Shown here piece by piece: positions 17,176 through 26,886 of a stretch of 64,000 nucleotides of DNA (position 1 is its first letter; each line of letters begins with the position of its first letter). The stretch comes from Bifidobacterium primatium (GTDB lineage Bacteria; Actinomycetota; Actinomycetes; Actinomycetales; Bifidobacteriaceae): contig NZ_PEBI01000003.1 in assembly GCF_002802875.1 (NCBI RefSeq), positions 1-64,000 on the forward strand. Reading direction: 5' to 3'. The notes beneath the pieces are model-generated. The model ran no database searches and was not told the origin of the DNA. It was given only the letters and a program-made list of their open reading frames with translations. A program made the position numbers and the translations under genes.

Positions 17176-17592
17176 ATGACGACAACAATGCAGGAAACAT
17201 ATGATAACGCCACGAAACTCGATCCGGGCATCGCTCGGCGTCTGAAGAAGGACGCCAAGGGCCTCGTCGCCGCTGTCATCCAGCAGTATGACACGAAGCA
17301 GGTGCTGATGGTCGGCTACATGAACGAGGAGGCGCTGCGTCGGACCCTGACCAGCGGCCGCGTCACGTTCTGGTCCCGATCCCGTCAGGAATACTGGCGT
17401 AAGGGGGACACCTCCGGCCACGTGCAGTACGTGAAAGCGGTGTCCCTGGACTGCGACGGCGATGCGCTTCTGGTCGAGGTCGACCAGGTGGGGGCCGCAT
17501 GTCACACCGGCAAGCGCTCCTGTTTCGATGAGGGCGGTCCGCTGCCTGTCGTCGTTGGACATCGAACGGCACATCAGAAGGAGGACGAGTGA
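17176..17592 (+). CDS. hisI: Phosphoribosyl-AMP cyclohydrolase
   Basis: The 138-residue stand-alone HisI opens the purine ring of phosphoribosyl-AMP. [16 protein letters not shown] and [12 protein letters not shown] are family signatures. Metal-ligand residues are visible in [10 protein letters not shown] and in the CHTGKRSC pair of cysteines. ATG 17176 follows AAGGTG; ATG 17188 is an alternative. The stop codon overlaps the trpE start by one base (TGATG), indicating translational coupling of a histidine to a tryptophan gene. The HisE activity is on a separate gene at 24089. Confidence 0.95.
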   Translation: MTTTMQETYDNATKLDPGIARRLKKDAKGLVAAVIQQYDTKQVLMVGYMNEEALRRTLTSGRVTFWSRSRQEYWRKGDTSGHVQYVKAVSLDCDGDALLVEVDQVGAACHTGKRSCFDEGGPLPVVVGHRTAHQKEDE

Positions 17593-19172
17593 TGGGAACG
17601 CAGACCACCACAGACATCGAATGCAGCGTGGAACATCTGAACTGGGGAGGTACGTGGCCCGACCGCGAGCAGTTCCATCGTCTGGCCGATGCCGGATACC
17701 GCGTGATTCCCATCGTCCGGCGCCTGCTGGCCGATTCGCTGACTCCCGTCGGCTTCTATGAGCGCCTGGCTGGGGGACGGTCGGGCACCTTCATCCTTGA
17801 ATCCGCGGAATACGGAGGCTCATGGAGCAGGTACAGCTTCATCGGCGTCAACTCGATCGCCCAGCTGCGTTCCGATCATGGCAAGGCCAACTGGTTGGGG
17901 CGGGTCCCTGTCGGTGTGCCCGAGCACGGTGACGTGGTCGAGGTCGCCCATGAGGCGCTTCGGGTGCTCAAGGCGCCGAAGGTCAAGGGACTGCCCAACC
18001 TGACCAGCGGACTCGTGGGATCGGTCGGCTGGGACGCGATTCGTCACTGGGAGCCCACGCTCCGCGCGCAGGCCCCGGACGAGACCGGCCAGCCTGAGCT
18101 GGCCCTTGCCCTTGCCACCGACATCGCCGTCGTCGACCACGTCAGCGGATCGGTATGGCTCATCGCCAACGCGGTCAACGTGGACGACAAGCCCACGCGT
18201 GCGGACGCCGCATATGACGAGGCCGTCGAGCGCCTGGAATCCATGCAGCGCCGGGCCGCCACCCCGGTCGAGGGCGAGGCGAGGGTCAGTGCTCTCGACC
18301 CAACGGCGAAGCAGCCCGAACTGCGGTTCCGGACGGCGAAAAGCGACTACGAGCACGCCGTCGAGGAGACGAAGCGGCACATCGTGGACGGCGATGTGTT
18401 CCAGACGGTGATTTCGCAGCGCCTGGACCTCGATTCCCCGGCCGACCCGTTTGACGTATACCGTGTACTGCGCACGCTCAACCCCAGCCCCTACATGTAT
18501 TTCATGACTCTGACCGATGTGGAGGGCAGGGATTTCAATGTCATCGGATCCAGTCCGGAGACTCTTATCAAGGTCGATGACGGCCATGCCATGACGTTCC
18601 CGATCGCCGGCTCCCGCCCCCGAGGCGCTACGCCGGAAGAGGACGAGCGACTTGCCAAGGAGCTGCTCGCCGACCCCAAGGAATGCAGCGAGCACATTAT
18701 GCTGGTCGACCTTTCGCGCAACGACCTGAGCAAGGTGTGCATTCCCAGCAGTGTTGAAGTGGTCAAGCTCATGGATATCAAGAGGTTCAGCCACATCATG
18801 CACATCTGCTCGACGGTGACAGGAACCGTCGATCCCGAGCTGACGATATTCGACGTCTTCAAGTCCGCGTTTCCGGCCGGTACGCTTTCCGGCGCCCCCA
18901 AGCCCCGTGCCATCGAGATCATCGACGAGCTTGAGGTCGCCGACCGAGGCATCTACGGCGGCACCGTCGGCTACTTCGACTTCTCGGGCAACATGGACAT
19001 GGCCATCGCCATCCGCACCGCGTTCCTGCGCGACCACGAGGCCAGCGTGCAGGCGGGAGCGGGCATCGTGCTTGACTCCGTGCCGGCCAACGAGTGGCAG
19101 GAGACCCGCAACAAGGCCGAGGCCTCGGTCGAGGCCGTGCAGATTGCGGCCCAGCTGAAAACCGTCAGGTAA
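17592..19172 (+). CDS. trpE: Anthranilate synthase component I
   Basis: The 526-residue chorismate-utilising enzyme makes anthranilate, the first step of tryptophan synthesis, with ammonia from a glutamine amidotransferase subunit (not in this window). The N-terminal [17 protein letters not shown] contains the LLES-like element involved in tryptophan feedback binding. The catalytic chorismate-binding domain contains MYFMTLTDV…[37 protein letters not shown] and [18 protein letters not shown] precedes ATG 17592, which overlaps the hisI stop by one base. No leader-peptide attenuator with Trp codons is visible upstream. Confidence 0.97.
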   Translation: MGTQTTTDIECSVEHLNWGGTWPDREQFHRLADAGYRVIPIVRRLLADSLTPVGFYERLAGGRSGTFILESAEYGGSWSRYSFIGVNSIAQLRSDHGKANWLGRVPVGVPEHGDVVEVAHEALRVLKAPKVKGLPNLTSGLVGSVGWDAIRHWEPTLRAQAPDETGQPELALALATDIAVVDHVSGSVWLIANAVNVDDKPTRADAAYDEAVERLESMQRRAATPVEGEARVSALDPTAKQPELRFRTAKSDYEHAVEETKRHIVDGDVFQTVISQRLDLDSPADPFDVYRVLRTLNPSPYMYFMTLTDVEGRDFNVIGSSPETLIKVDDGHAMTFPIAGSRPRGATPEEDERLAKELLADPKECSEHIMLVDLSRNDLSKVCIPSSVEVVKLMDIKRFSHIMHICSTVTGTVDPELTIFDVFKSAFPAGTLSGAPKPRAIEIIDELEVADRGIYGGTVGYFDFSGNMDMAIAIRTAFLRDHEASVQAGAGIVLDSVPANEWQETRNKAEASVEAVQIAAQLKTVR

Positions 19173-19200
19173 GACAATCAAGCGAAGCTCGGAAAAACTG

Positions 19201-19209
19201 TGCTATAAG
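19201..19209 (+). promoter_or_regulatory. Possible trpCB promoter, extended -10
   Basis: TG-C-TATAAG lies 29 bp after the trpE stop and 41 bp before the trpCB ATG. The -35 region is poor. It may provide internal transcription of trpCB and trpA. Confidence 0.4.
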
Positions 19210-19249
19210 GTGTGACTGTCGACTCCGCACCTCATGCAAAAGGAGAATC

Positions 19250-21340
19250 ATGTCGGTATTGGACGATTTGGTGGCAGGCGCCATCGAAGACCAGCAGGCA
19301 CGGGAACGCACCGTTCCGCTGGCGGCGTTGCAGGAACGGGTGGCGTCATCCACCCGTAAACCCATCGACGCTCGTCGATGGCTGAAGCGTCGGGATTCCA
19401 TACCGGTGATCGCGGAGATCAAGAGGGCCTCTCCCTCCAAGGGCCATCTGTCCGACATCCCCGACCCGGCGGCATTGGCCCGTGAATACGAAGCCGGCGG
19501 CGCCAGCGCGATTTCCGTGCTGACCGAGGGTCGACGCTTCCTGGGCAGCCTCGACGATCTGGATGCCGTCCGCGACGCCGTGCACATCCCCGTGCTGCGC
19601 AAGGATTTCATCGTCACCGACTATCAGATCTGGGAGGCGCGCGCACACGGCGCCGATATGGTGCTGCTGATTGTCGCCGCATTGGACGACGACAGGCTGC
19701 GTCATCTTCTCGGGCTCGCCCATGAACTTGGCCTGACCGTCCTTGTCGAAACGCATACGCGCGAGGAGATCGAACGCGCGATCGCCGCCGGTGCAAGGGT
19801 TATCGGCATCAACGCCCGCAATCTCAAGGACCTCAGGGTGGACGTGAACAAATACAGCGAGCTTGCGACGAACCTGCCGGAGGACGTCATCAGGGTGGCG
19901 GAGTCCGGGGTCTTCGGTGCCGTCGAGGTCGAGGATTACGGCCGGGCCGGCGCGGACGCCGTGCTGGTCGGCGAAGGCGTGGCCACCGCCGACGACCATG
20001 AGCTTGCAGTGGAACGACTAGTGAAGGCAGGAGCAAGAGTGAAAGCATCCGAAACCACTCCGTTGAGCGAACACCACGGTCCGTACTGGGGACAGTTCGG
20101 CGGCCGTTACGTGCCCGAGGCGTTGATCACGGCATTGGACGAGCTTGAACGCGTCTACGACGAGGCCAAGGCGGATCCCGAATTCCACAAGGAGTTCATG
20201 ACCCTGCAGCAGCGGTACGTGGGCCGTCCCTCGCCACTGACCGAGGCGCCGCGCTTCTCGAAGCTCGTCAGCGAGAAGACCGGCCTCGATGCGCGCATCT
20301 TCCTCAAGCGCGAGGACCTCAACCATACCGGCGCTCATAAGATCAACAACGCGCTCGGACAGGCGCTGCTCGTCAAGCGCATGGGCAAGACCCGCGTGAT
20401 CGCCGAGACCGGCGCCGGACAGCACGGCGTGGCCACCGCCACCGTATGCGCCATGCTCGGACTCAAGTGCCGCATCTACATGGGCCAGATCGACGCACGT
20501 CGCCAGGCCCTCAACGTGGCGCGCATGCGTATGCTCGGCGCCGAGGTCGTGGAAGTCACCCTCGGTGACAAGATCCTCAAGGACGCCATCAACGAGGCGC
20601 TGCGCGACTGGGTCACCAACGTCAAGGACACCCATTACCTGCTCGGCACCGTCGCAGGTCCCCATCCGTTCCCCGAGATGGTGCGCGACTTCCAGAAGAT
20701 CATCGGCGAAGAGGCCAAGCAGCAGCTCAAGGACTGGTATGGCATCGACCATCCGGATGCGGTGTGCGCATGCGTGGGCGGCGGATCCAACGCCATCGGC
20801 GTGATGAACGCGTTCCTCGATGACGAACGTGTGAACCTGTACGGCTACGAGGCCGGCGGAGATGGCCCTGAATCGGGCAGGCACGCCGTCCGCTTCGCCC
20901 CTGGAACAGGCCAGCTCGGCATGTTCCAGGGAGCCAAGAGCTACCTGCTGGAGACCGACGAGGGGCAGACCCTTGATACTTACTCCATCTCCGCAGGCCT
21001 CGACTACGCCTCCGTCGGTCCGGAGCACGCATGGCTCAAGGACATCGGCCGCGTCAACTACAGCTGGGCCACCGACGAGGAGGCCATGAACGCGTTCCGC
21101 GACCTGAGCCAGACCGAGGGCATCATTCCCGCCATCGAAAGCTCGCATGCGGTCGCCGGCGCGTACAAGGCCGCCGCCGACCTCAAGGCCAAGGGATACG
21201 ACAAGGCGGTGATGATCGTCAATATCTCCGGCCGCGGCGATAAGGACATGGCCACCGCTGGCAAATGGTTCGGATACCTCACCGACGACCAGGCAGCCGC
21301 GCTTGAAGTCACCGGCGCGCACGGCGACACCGTCGCCTGA
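19250..21340 (+). CDS. trpCB: Fused indole-3-glycerol phosphate synthase–tryptophan synthase beta
   Basis: This single 696-residue reading frame has two complete enzymes. Residues 1 to about 262 are Trp[15 protein letters not shown] near 60, [16 protein letters not shown] near 122, [16 protein letters not shown] and [11 protein letters not shown]. Residues from about 272 are Trp[18 protein letters not shown], the PLP-lysine motif [13 protein letters not shown] near 361, [10 protein letters not shown], and GGGSNAIG near 507. TrpC makes indole-3-glycerol phosphate and TrpB condenses indole with serine. ATG 19250 follows AAAAGGAG. An in-frame GTG at 20039 with AGGAG 5 nt upstream could also start a free TrpB of 433 residues. 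No separate trpF is seen here; in actinobacteria PriA usually covers that step. Confidence 0.96.
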   Translation: MSVLDDLVAGAIEDQQARERTVPLAALQERVASSTRKPIDARRWLKRRDSIPVIAEIKRASPSKGHLSDIPDPAALAREYEAGGASAISVLTEGRRFLGSLDDLDAVRDAVHIPVLRKDFIVTDYQIWEARAHGADMVLLIVAALDDDRLRHLLGLAHELGLTVLVETHTREEIERAIAAGARVIGINARNLKDLRVDVNKYSELATNLPEDVIRVAESGVFGAVEVEDYGRAGADAVLVGEGVATADDHELAVERLVKAGARVKASETTPLSEHHGPYWGQFGGRYVPEALITALDELERVYDEAKADPEFHKEFMTLQQRYVGRPSPLTEAPRFSKLVSEKTGLDARIFLKREDLNHTGAHKINNALGQALLVKRMGKTRVIAETGAGQHGVATATVCAMLGLKCRIYMGQIDARRQALNVARMRMLGAEVVEVTLGDKILKDAINEALRDWVTNVKDTHYLLGTVAGPHPFPEMVRDFQKIIGEEAKQQLKDWYGIDHPDAVCACVGGGSNAIGVMNAFLDDERVNLYGYEAGGDGPESGRHAVRFAPGTGQLGMFQGAKSYLLETDEGQTLDTYSISAGLDYASVGPEHAWLKDIGRVNYSWATDEEAMNAFRDLSQTEGIIPAIESSHAVAGAYKAAADLKAKGYDKAVMIVNISGRGDKDMATAGKWFGYLTDDQAAALEVTGAHGDTVA

Positions 21341-21363
21341 AAGCAAGAGGAGCGAAGACAACA

Positions 21364-22236
21364 ATGACGAACACAGCAACCACGCCCTCCGGACAGCCGC
21401 TGGGCATCAGCCACAAGGCAAGCCCCACCGAGACGATGTTCGATCGACTCCGGAAGCAGAACCGTCCCGCGTTCATAGGATACCTGCCCTATGGCTTCCC
21501 GGACCCTGACGTTTCCCTCGACGCATTGCGAATCATGGTCGAGCATGGCGTCGACGCCGTCGAAATCGGTCTGCCGTACTCCGACCCCGTCATGGACGGT
21601 CCGGTCATCCAGGCGGCAAGCCAGATCGCTCTCGACAACGGCGAGAGCATCAACAACGTGTTCAAGGCGGTGGAAACCGTGGCCAACGCCGGCGGCGTTC
21701 CTCTCATCATGAGCTACTGGAACCTCATCTATCATTACGGAGTGGAGCGTTTCGCCCGCGACTTCGAGAACGCCGGCGGCGCCGGCCTCATCACGCCGGA
21801 TCTCATTCCGGATGAGGCGGGGGAGTGGATCGAGGCCTCCGACCGTCACGGTCTGGACCGCATCTTCCTGGTGTCTCCGGATTCGGCCGACGAGCGACTG
21901 GAGACCGTCGCGAGGAACGCCCGTGGCTTCGTCTACGCGGCCTCGCGCATGGGCGTGACCGGCGAACGCGACACCATCTCGTCCTCGCCTGAGCATCTTG
22001 TGGAACGTACCCGCAACGCAGGCGCGAAGAACGTGTGTGTCGGCATCGGCGTCTCCACGGCGCAGCAGGCGGCCAAGGTCGGTTCCTATGCCGACGGTGT
22101 GATCGTCGGCTCCGCATTGGTGCACACGCTTCTGAACGACGACAACAGGACCGCTCGTGACACGGATGAAGGCCTGAGGCTGCTCGCCGCCAAGACCGAC
22201 GAGCTCGCCGAGGGCGTGCGCACCGCACGTTCCTGA
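21364..22236 (+). CDS. trpA: Tryptophan synthase alpha subunit
   Basis: The 290-residue TIM barrel cleaves indole-3-glycerol phosphate and passes indole to TrpB. VEIGLPYSDPVMDGPVIQ near residue 60 contains the catalytic Glu and Asp region. Other blocks are IMSYWNLIYHYG, GLITPDLIPDEA and CVGIGVSTAQQAAKV. AAGAGGAG precedes the ATG by 12 nt. The gene follows the fused trpCB by 23 bp, keeping alpha and beta subunits co-expressed. Confidence 0.97.
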   Translation: MTNTATTPSGQPLGISHKASPTETMFDRLRKQNRPAFIGYLPYGFPDPDVSLDALRIMVEHGVDAVEIGLPYSDPVMDGPVIQAASQIALDNGESINNVFKAVETVANAGGVPLIMSYWNLIYHYGVERFARDFENAGGAGLITPDLIPDEAGEWIEASDRHGLDRIFLVSPDSADERLETVARNARGFVYAASRMGVTGERDTISSSPEHLVERTRNAGAKNVCVGIGVSTAQQAAKVGSYADGVIVGSALVHTLLNDDNRTARDTDEGLRLLAAKTDELAEGVRTARS

Positions 22237-22302
22237 ACATGATTCGACGACGGTCGTGTCGGCCCTGCCCGTCCGACGCGGCCGTCCTGATGTGAACGAG
22301 GC

Positions 22303-23262
22303 ATGATGACCGTAGCATCGATTCCCTCCCCGACTTTTTCGGAATTCCACATAGGTCCGCTGACCATTCATATGTATGCGATATGCATCCTGATCGGGGT
22401 ATGTTTCGCCGTATGGATTCTCAGCATTCGATGGAGGAAGGTCGGCGGCATCTTCGACCAGGTGCTCGACACCACACTGGTCGCGGTGCCCAGCGGTCTT
22501 GTCGGCGCACGGCTCTATCACTGCATCACCACTCCCGAAGCGTACTTCCCCCCAAGTGGCGAGCTCATCAACATCGTCAAGGTATGGGAAGGCGGCATGG
22601 CCATCTTCGGTGGCATCAGCGTCGGAGCGCTTGGAGCCTTCCTGTGGTGCCGGCACAGGCGATATCCGTTCGCCCTGCTCGCCGACGCCTTGGCTCCGGG
22701 CCTCATGGTGGCCCAGGCCATCGGGCGTCTCGGCAACTGGTTCAACCAGGAGCTGTACGGCAAGCCCACCACACTGCCATGGGGACTGGCGCTCAACGAC
22801 GCCGACGCCATCGGCAAGACGCAGGTCTGCTATAACGGGCAGTTATGCCCCGTGGGCACGCTGTTCCATCCCACCTTCCTCTACGAGATGCTGTGGAACC
22901 TCGTAGGCGCCGCGCTCCTCGTGGTCATTGGCCGCAGGCTCGCCGGACGGTTGAAGGCGGGCCAGCAGTTCGCGATGTACCTCATGTGGTACGGAATCGG
23001 CCGTACATGGATCGAGATGCTGCGCATCAATTTCTCCACGGAGATCCTCGGCCTGCGCATCAACGTCTGGACCGCCCTGATCGTATTCGTGCTCGGCGTG
23101 GTCCTGTTCCTCGCACTGGGCCGGCGCGGACACAGTATCGAAGAGTTGTCGAAACGACTCACCGCAGTCACCGCGGACGAGCTCGAACGCATCAACGCGC
23201 AGGAGCAGGCCGCCAAGGAAGCGCGACGGCGCAAGGGCGGTCGGACCCCGTCGGAACGTTGA
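22303..23262 (+). CDS. lgt: Prolipoprotein diacylglyceryl transferase
   Basis: The 319-residue polytopic membrane enzyme transfers diacylglycerol from phosphatidylglycerol to the lipobox cysteine of prolipoproteins. Seven hydrophobic segments are apparent. The Lgt signature GRLGNWFNQELYGKPT lies near residue 144. The loop that carries an essential His in E. coli reads WEGGMAIFGGISVGA, as is usual in actinobacterial Lgt. The C-terminal 45 residues are charged (Ala, Arg, Lys, Glu). ATG 22303 or ATG 22306 are equally possible starts. Likely clients in this window are the lipoproteins at 2859 and 51133. Confidence 0.95.
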   Translation: MMTVASIPSPTFSEFHIGPLTIHMYAICILIGVCFAVWILSIRWRKVGGIFDQVLDTTLVAVPSGLVGARLYHCITTPEAYFPPSGELINIVKVWEGGMAIFGGISVGALGAFLWCRHRRYPFALLADALAPGLMVAQAIGRLGNWFNQELYGKPTTLPWGLALNDADAIGKTQVCYNGQLCPVGTLFHPTFLYEMLWNLVGAALLVVIGRRLAGRLKAGQQFAMYLMWYGIGRTWIEMLRINFSTEILGLRINVWTALIVFVLGVVLFLALGRRGHSIEELSKRLTAVTADELERINAQEQAAKEARRRKGGRTPSER

Positions 23263-23326
23263 CCACCGCAACATGAACACCGCATGAATGATGCGACCCT
23301 TCACGTGTCTCGTCGTTCAGTTTCCC

Positions 23327-23332
23327 TAGAAT
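23327..23332 (+). promoter_or_regulatory. -10 box for leaderless rpe mRNA
   Basis: TAGAAT ends exactly 7 nt before ATG 23340 and overlaps the alternative ATG 23331. No Shine–Dalgarno is present, so a leaderless transcript starting at the A of ATG is likely. Confidence 0.55.
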
Positions 23333-23339
23333 GGATATC

Positions 23340-24005
23340 ATGACGATTCAAATTGCACCAAGTATTCTTTCCGCCGATTTCTGCAATCTCGAGCGCGACC
23401 TGCATGCCATCGCCAATGCCGACCTTGTTCACGTCGATGTGATGGATCATCATTTCGTTCCCAACCTTACGCTGGGAGAGCCCATCGTCAAGCGCATCTG
23501 CGAAGTCAGCCCGCTTCCCGTGGATGTGCACCTCATGATCGAGGATCCCGATCGCTGGGCCCCGGAATTCGCCAAGTGCGGAGCACAGTCCGTGACCTTC
23601 CACATGGGTGCCACCCATGCCCCGGTGCGTCTTGCCCGCCAGCTGCGCGACATGGGCTGCAAGGCCTGCTTCGCCGTTCGTCCCGCCGAGCCGGTCGAGC
23701 CGCTCTTCGACATCCTCGACGAGTTCGACATGGTGCTCATCATGACGGTCGAGCCCGGTTTCGGTGGTCAGAAGTTCCTCGCCAACCAGATGGCCAAGAC
23801 CCGCAGGCTTCGCGATGAGATCACCCGCCGGGGCCTCGATACCCACATCCAGGTCGACGGCGGCGTCAGTCCCTCCACCGCACATATCGTGGCCGAGGCC
23901 GGCGCCGACGTGCTGGTGGCGGGTTCCGCGGTCTACTGTGCGGACGACCCTGCCAAGGCCATCAACGAAATTCGAGACAACGCCCAGGCAGCCTATCGGG
24001 ACTGA
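23340..24005 (+). CDS. rpe: Ribulose-phosphate 3-epimerase
   Basis: The 221-residue TIM barrel interconverts ribulose-5-phosphate and xylulose-5-phosphate. In bifidobacteria xylulose-5-phosphate is a substrate of the phosphoketolase (bifid) shunt. Motifs: IAPSILSADF at the N-terminus, VDVMDHHFVPNLT (catalytic Asp and His), DVHLMIEDP with the metal His near residue 66, VEPGFGGQKF near 140 and IQVDGGVSP. ATG 23340 is preferred to 23331 because the upstream ATG overlaps the -10 box. Confidence 0.97.
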   Translation: MTIQIAPSILSADFCNLERDLHAIANADLVHVDVMDHHFVPNLTLGEPIVKRICEVSPLPVDVHLMIEDPDRWAPEFAKCGAQSVTFHMGATHAPVRLARQLRDMGCKACFAVRPAEPVEPLFDILDEFDMVLIMTVEPGFGGQKFLANQMAKTRRLRDEITRRGLDTHIQVDGGVSPSTAHIVAEAGADVLVAGSAVYCADDPAKAINEIRDNAQAAYRD

Positions 24006-24017
24006 AGACGTTGTCGT

Positions 24018-24066
24018 GGATTCATCCCCCGATGAATCCATAATCAGCCGGGGCCCTGCCCCGGCT
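24018..24066 (+). terminator. Two tandem hairpins before hisE
   Basis: GGATTCATC-CCCC-GATGAATCC and AGCCGGGGC-CCT-GCCCCGGCT are two perfect 9-bp hairpins placed back to back between rpe and hisE. No T-run follows the second one. They may end rpe transcription partially or stabilise the hisE message. Confidence 0.6.
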
Positions 24067-24088
24067 TCATCAAAGGAGAATCCCAAGT

Positions 24089-24352
24089 ATGAAGACCTTC
24101 GATTCCTTGTTCGAGGAACTGAGCGCCAAGGCCGAAGCCAAGTCCGCCGGCTCGCTGACCGTCGAGGAGCTGGAAAAGGGCACGCATTTCATCGGCAAGA
24201 AACTCGTCGAGGAGGCGGGGGAGAGCTGGATCGCCGCCGAATACGAAGGCGCCGACCGCACCGCCGAGGAACTCAGCCAGCTGCTGTACCACGTTCAGGT
24301 GATGATGATCGACCGTGGCATCAGCCTCGAGGACGTCTACAAGCACCTGTGA
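24089..24352 (+). CDS. hisE: Phosphoribosyl-ATP pyrophosphatase
   Basis: The 87-residue all-alpha MazG-like enzyme removes pyrophosphate from phosphoribosyl-ATP, step two of histidine synthesis. The metal-binding pattern is visible in the [13 protein letters not shown] helix, and [15 protein letters not shown] is the family C-terminal block. AAAGGAG lies 9 nt before the ATG. It is separated from hisG by a terminator-like hairpin, although the two are usually co-transcribed. Confidence 0.95.
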   Translation: MKTFDSLFEELSAKAEAKSAGSLTVEELEKGTHFIGKKLVEEAGESWIAAEYEGADRTAEELSQLLYHVQVMMIDRGISLEDVYKHL

Positions 24353-24370
24353 GCCGATTCCACGGCTCCG

Positions 24371-24415
24371 CGGCCGCGTGACCGGTTATTTCCACAGGAC
24401 ACGCGGCCGTTTTTT
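24371..24415 (+). terminator. Terminator or attenuator between hisE and hisG
   Basis: CGGCCGCGTG and CACGCGGCCG form a perfect 10-bp stem with a 19-nt loop, followed directly by six T. It looks like a genuine intrinsic terminator within what is normally a hisE–hisG operon, so it could reduce or condition hisG read-through. Confidence 0.8.
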
Positions 24416-24439
24416 CAAATTCACGATCAAGGGGAAACC

Positions 24440-25291
24440 ATGCTGAGAATTGCCGTGCCCAACAAGGGCATGCTGTCCGAACCCGCTTGGAACATGTTGT
24501 CCGAAGCCGGATACCGTCTGCGTACCAATTCGCGTCAGCTCGTCGTCGAGGATCCCGACAACGGCATCGAGCTGTTCTATCTGCGTCCGCTGGACATCGC
24601 CGTATATGTCGGCCGTGGAACCATCGACTGCGGCATCACCGGCGAGGATCTGCTGAAGAACTCGGGCACCGAGGCCATCGAGCATATGCCGCTCGGCTTC
24701 GGCGCATCCACATTCCGCTTCGCCGCGCCCAACGACTCCGCGTTCTCCAAGCTCGAGGACATCGACGGCAAGCGTGTCGGCACGTCGTTCGACAAGCTGG
24801 TCCACGACTATCTCGTGGAGCATGGCATCAATGCCGAGACCATCCATCTGGACGGGGCCGTCGAATCCTCCGTGCAGCTGGGCGTGGCCGATCTCATCGC
24901 GGACGTCGTGTCCACGGGGACCACGCTGCGGAACGCGGGACTGCGTATCTTCGCCGACCCGATCATGCACTCCGAGGCCTGCCTGATCCGTTCCCCAAGG
25001 CTCGATCCGGAGGATGAGCGCCTCGCCGTGCTGAGCCGTCGTCTCGAAGGTGTGCTCACCGCCCAGCGCTACGTGCTCATGGACTATGACATCCCCGTCT
25101 CCAAGGTCGCAGCCGCCGTCGACGCGGCACCCGGCTTCGAAAGCCCGACCATCTCCCCCCTGCACGACAAGCAGTGGAACGCGGTCCGCGTCATGGTGCC
25201 GAAGGCACAGGTCAACCAGATCATGGACAAGCTGTACGAGGTGGGCGCCCGCGGCATCATCGTCACCGCGCTGCAGGCCTCCCGCATGTGA
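24440..25291 (+). CDS. hisG: ATP phosphoribosyltransferase, long form
   Basis: The 283-residue enzyme commits to histidine synthesis by joining ATP and PRPP. The catalytic domain includes [24 protein letters not shown] near residue 70 and a PRPP-binding block with [18 protein letters not shown] near 151. The last 70 residues form the regulatory ACT-like domain of the long form, including [12 protein letters not shown], so no HisZ partner is needed and feedback by histidine is expected. AAGGGGAAACC precedes the ATG. Confidence 0.96.
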   Translation: MLRIAVPNKGMLSEPAWNMLSEAGYRLRTNSRQLVVEDPDNGIELFYLRPLDIAVYVGRGTIDCGITGEDLLKNSGTEAIEHMPLGFGASTFRFAAPNDSAFSKLEDIDGKRVGTSFDKLVHDYLVEHGINAETIHLDGAVESSVQLGVADLIADVVSTGTTLRNAGLRIFADPIMHSEACLIRSPRLDPEDERLAVLSRRLEGVLTAQRYVLMDYDIPVSKVAAAVDAAPGFESPTISPLHDKQWNAVRVMVPKAQVNQIMDKLYEVGARGIIVTALQASRM

Positions 25292-25301
25292 TTCACACCG
25301 T

Positions 25302-25925
25302 ATGAGCAAACACACACACAACGGCGAGGACGAGGCGTTCAGCCCGGAGCCGAAGAACATCATCTGGACGGTGCCGAATGCGATCAGCTTCCTTCGCATC
25401 CTCTCCATCCCGGTCATAGCGGTGCTGATTTCAAAGCGGTATCTGGTCTGGTCGTTGATTGTTCTCGCCATCTCCTCGGCGTCCGATGGCGTCGACGGAT
25501 ACATCGCCAGGAAATTCGACCAGGTGAGCAGAATCGGGCAGATACTCGATCCCATCGCCGACAGGCTGCTCATCATCTTCTCGATGCTGGCGCTCGGATG
25601 GGCGCAGATTCTTCCATGGTGGCTTCTCATCGCCGTCGGATCGAGGGATGTGGTCATGCTCGGCGAGGTCCTGCTGCTGTCCGACAGGGACTATGGTCCG
25701 CTGCCGGTGCATTTCGTCGGCAAGGCGGGTACAGCCCTGCTGCTCATGTCGGTGCCGGTCCTCATCGTCGCCGATCTGAGCGGTTCGACGTTCTTCCAGG
25801 TGCTTCACCTCATCGGCGTGGCGGGCGCCATCTGGGGCGCCGTGCTGTACTGGTGCGCCGGACTCATCTACATCATGCAGGGCCATGCGCTGCTCAGCAA
25901 GGACAAGAGACGCGCCAATGCCTGA
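25302..25925 (+). CDS. pgsA: CDP-alcohol phosphatidyltransferase (PgsA-like)
   Basis: This 207-residue integral membrane protein has the complete CDP-alcohol phosphotransferase signature: DGVDGYIAR near residue 62, then G after 8 residues, and DPIAD near 80. The family condenses CDP-diacylglycerol with an alcohol such as glycerol-3-phosphate, making phosphatidylglycerolphosphate. The neighbourhood (DUF881–Sbp–DUF881) is where actinobacteria encode a PgsA-type enzyme. The specific alcohol cannot be read from the sequence, and cardiolipin synthase is possible. ATG 25302 was chosen by conservation; there is no evident ribosome site. It overlaps the next gene by 8 bp. Confidence 0.87.
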   Translation: MSKHTHNGEDEAFSPEPKNIIWTVPNAISFLRILSIPVIAVLISKRYLVWSLIVLAISSASDGVDGYIARKFDQVSRIGQILDPIADRLLIIFSMLALGWAQILPWWLLIAVGSRDVVMLGEVLLLSDRDYGPLPVHFVGKAGTALLLMSVPVLIVADLSGSTFFQVLHLIGVAGAIWGAVLYWCAGLIYIMQGHALLSKDKRRANA

Positions 25926-26880
25926 CCATGAACCACCGGCGTCTTTCCCCGTGGCGCCCGACAACACCCCGATCCGGCGGCGCTCGGCATTCTCCCGATC
26001 GGTTTTCGGGCTCATCAACCGACACGCCGTCAGGGACGAGGTCCACGGAGTCGGCAGGTCGCGTCGCCGCAAGGTCAGCGACGAGGCCCTTCATCTCATC
26101 GACGATCTGACGAACCGTCCCATCGACCCGATGTTCGGCGATTCCACCCTGGTCCCGCAACGCCAGTCCCGCACCATGACATTGGTCACCAAGGTGCTGA
26201 CGTTCGTGTTCTGCGTCATCGTGGGAATCTCCGGATGCGTCATCGTGCAGGAGCTGCACATGAACACCAGGCAGAAGGTGCGCGAGGAACTCGCCAACCA
26301 GGTCGTCACCATGAACGACAAGCAGCATGGACTGGAGTCCGATGTGGCGTCATTGCGATCGCAGATCGATGCCATGACCAAGGACCTGCACTCCAATGAC
26401 GACTCCACTGCGCAAAAGGACTCCATACTCAACGGCACGGCTGCGGTCAGCGGCCCCGGGGTGACCGTCACCCTTACCGATCCCATTGCGGCGGAGAACC
26501 AGAAGGGCGACCTGCCCCGCGACGACCATGGCCATGCCATTCGCGTCGTTTCGGACACCGACCTGCAGACGTTCGTCTCTCGGCTGTGGGGCTCCGGAGC
26601 CGAAGCCATAGCCATCAACGGCGTGAGGATAGGCGTCCAGTCGTCGATTCGAGTGGCCGGGCAGACCGTCCTCGTCGGAGTCACCTCCGTGGAAAGCCCC
26701 TACAGGATCCAGGCGATAGGCGACAGATACGCTCTCAGCCAGTCGGTACGCAAACAGAACAACGCCACGTTGTATGATTCGCTTGCACAGGTGGGCATCT
26801 ATCCGGAAGTCGCGCAGTCGGCGACGATTACACTGGAGGCATCGAGCGCACCCGACCTGAAGTATGCGAGAAAGGAATGA
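25918..26880 (+). CDS. DUF881 family membrane-anchored protein
   Basis: The 320-residue protein has a basic cytoplasmic N-terminus of about 85 residues, one transmembrane helix near 86–107, a coiled-coil-like segment near 110–150 and an extracytoplasmic DUF881 domain. That domain shows GPGVTVTLTDP near 170 and the repeat GAEAIAINGVRI typical of the family. Function in the family is unknown, though the genes sit near cell-division or envelope genes in Gram-positives. It starts inside the pgsA-like gene (8-bp overlap), implying translational coupling. The second paralogue follows at 27224. Confidence 0.9.
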   Translation: MPDHEPPASFPVAPDNTPIRRRSAFSRSVFGLINRHAVRDEVHGVGRSRRRKVSDEALHLIDDLTNRPIDPMFGDSTLVPQRQSRTMTLVTKVLTFVFCVIVGISGCVIVQELHMNTRQKVREELANQVVTMNDKQHGLESDVASLRSQIDAMTKDLHSNDDSTAQKDSILNGTAAVSGPGVTVTLTDPIAAENQKGDLPRDDHGHAIRVVSDTDLQTFVSRLWGSGAEAIAINGVRIGVQSSIRVAGQTVLVGVTSVESPYRIQAIGDRYALSQSVRKQNNATLYDSLAQVGIYPEVAQSATITLEASSAPDLKYARKE

Positions 26881-26886
26881 TGAAAC

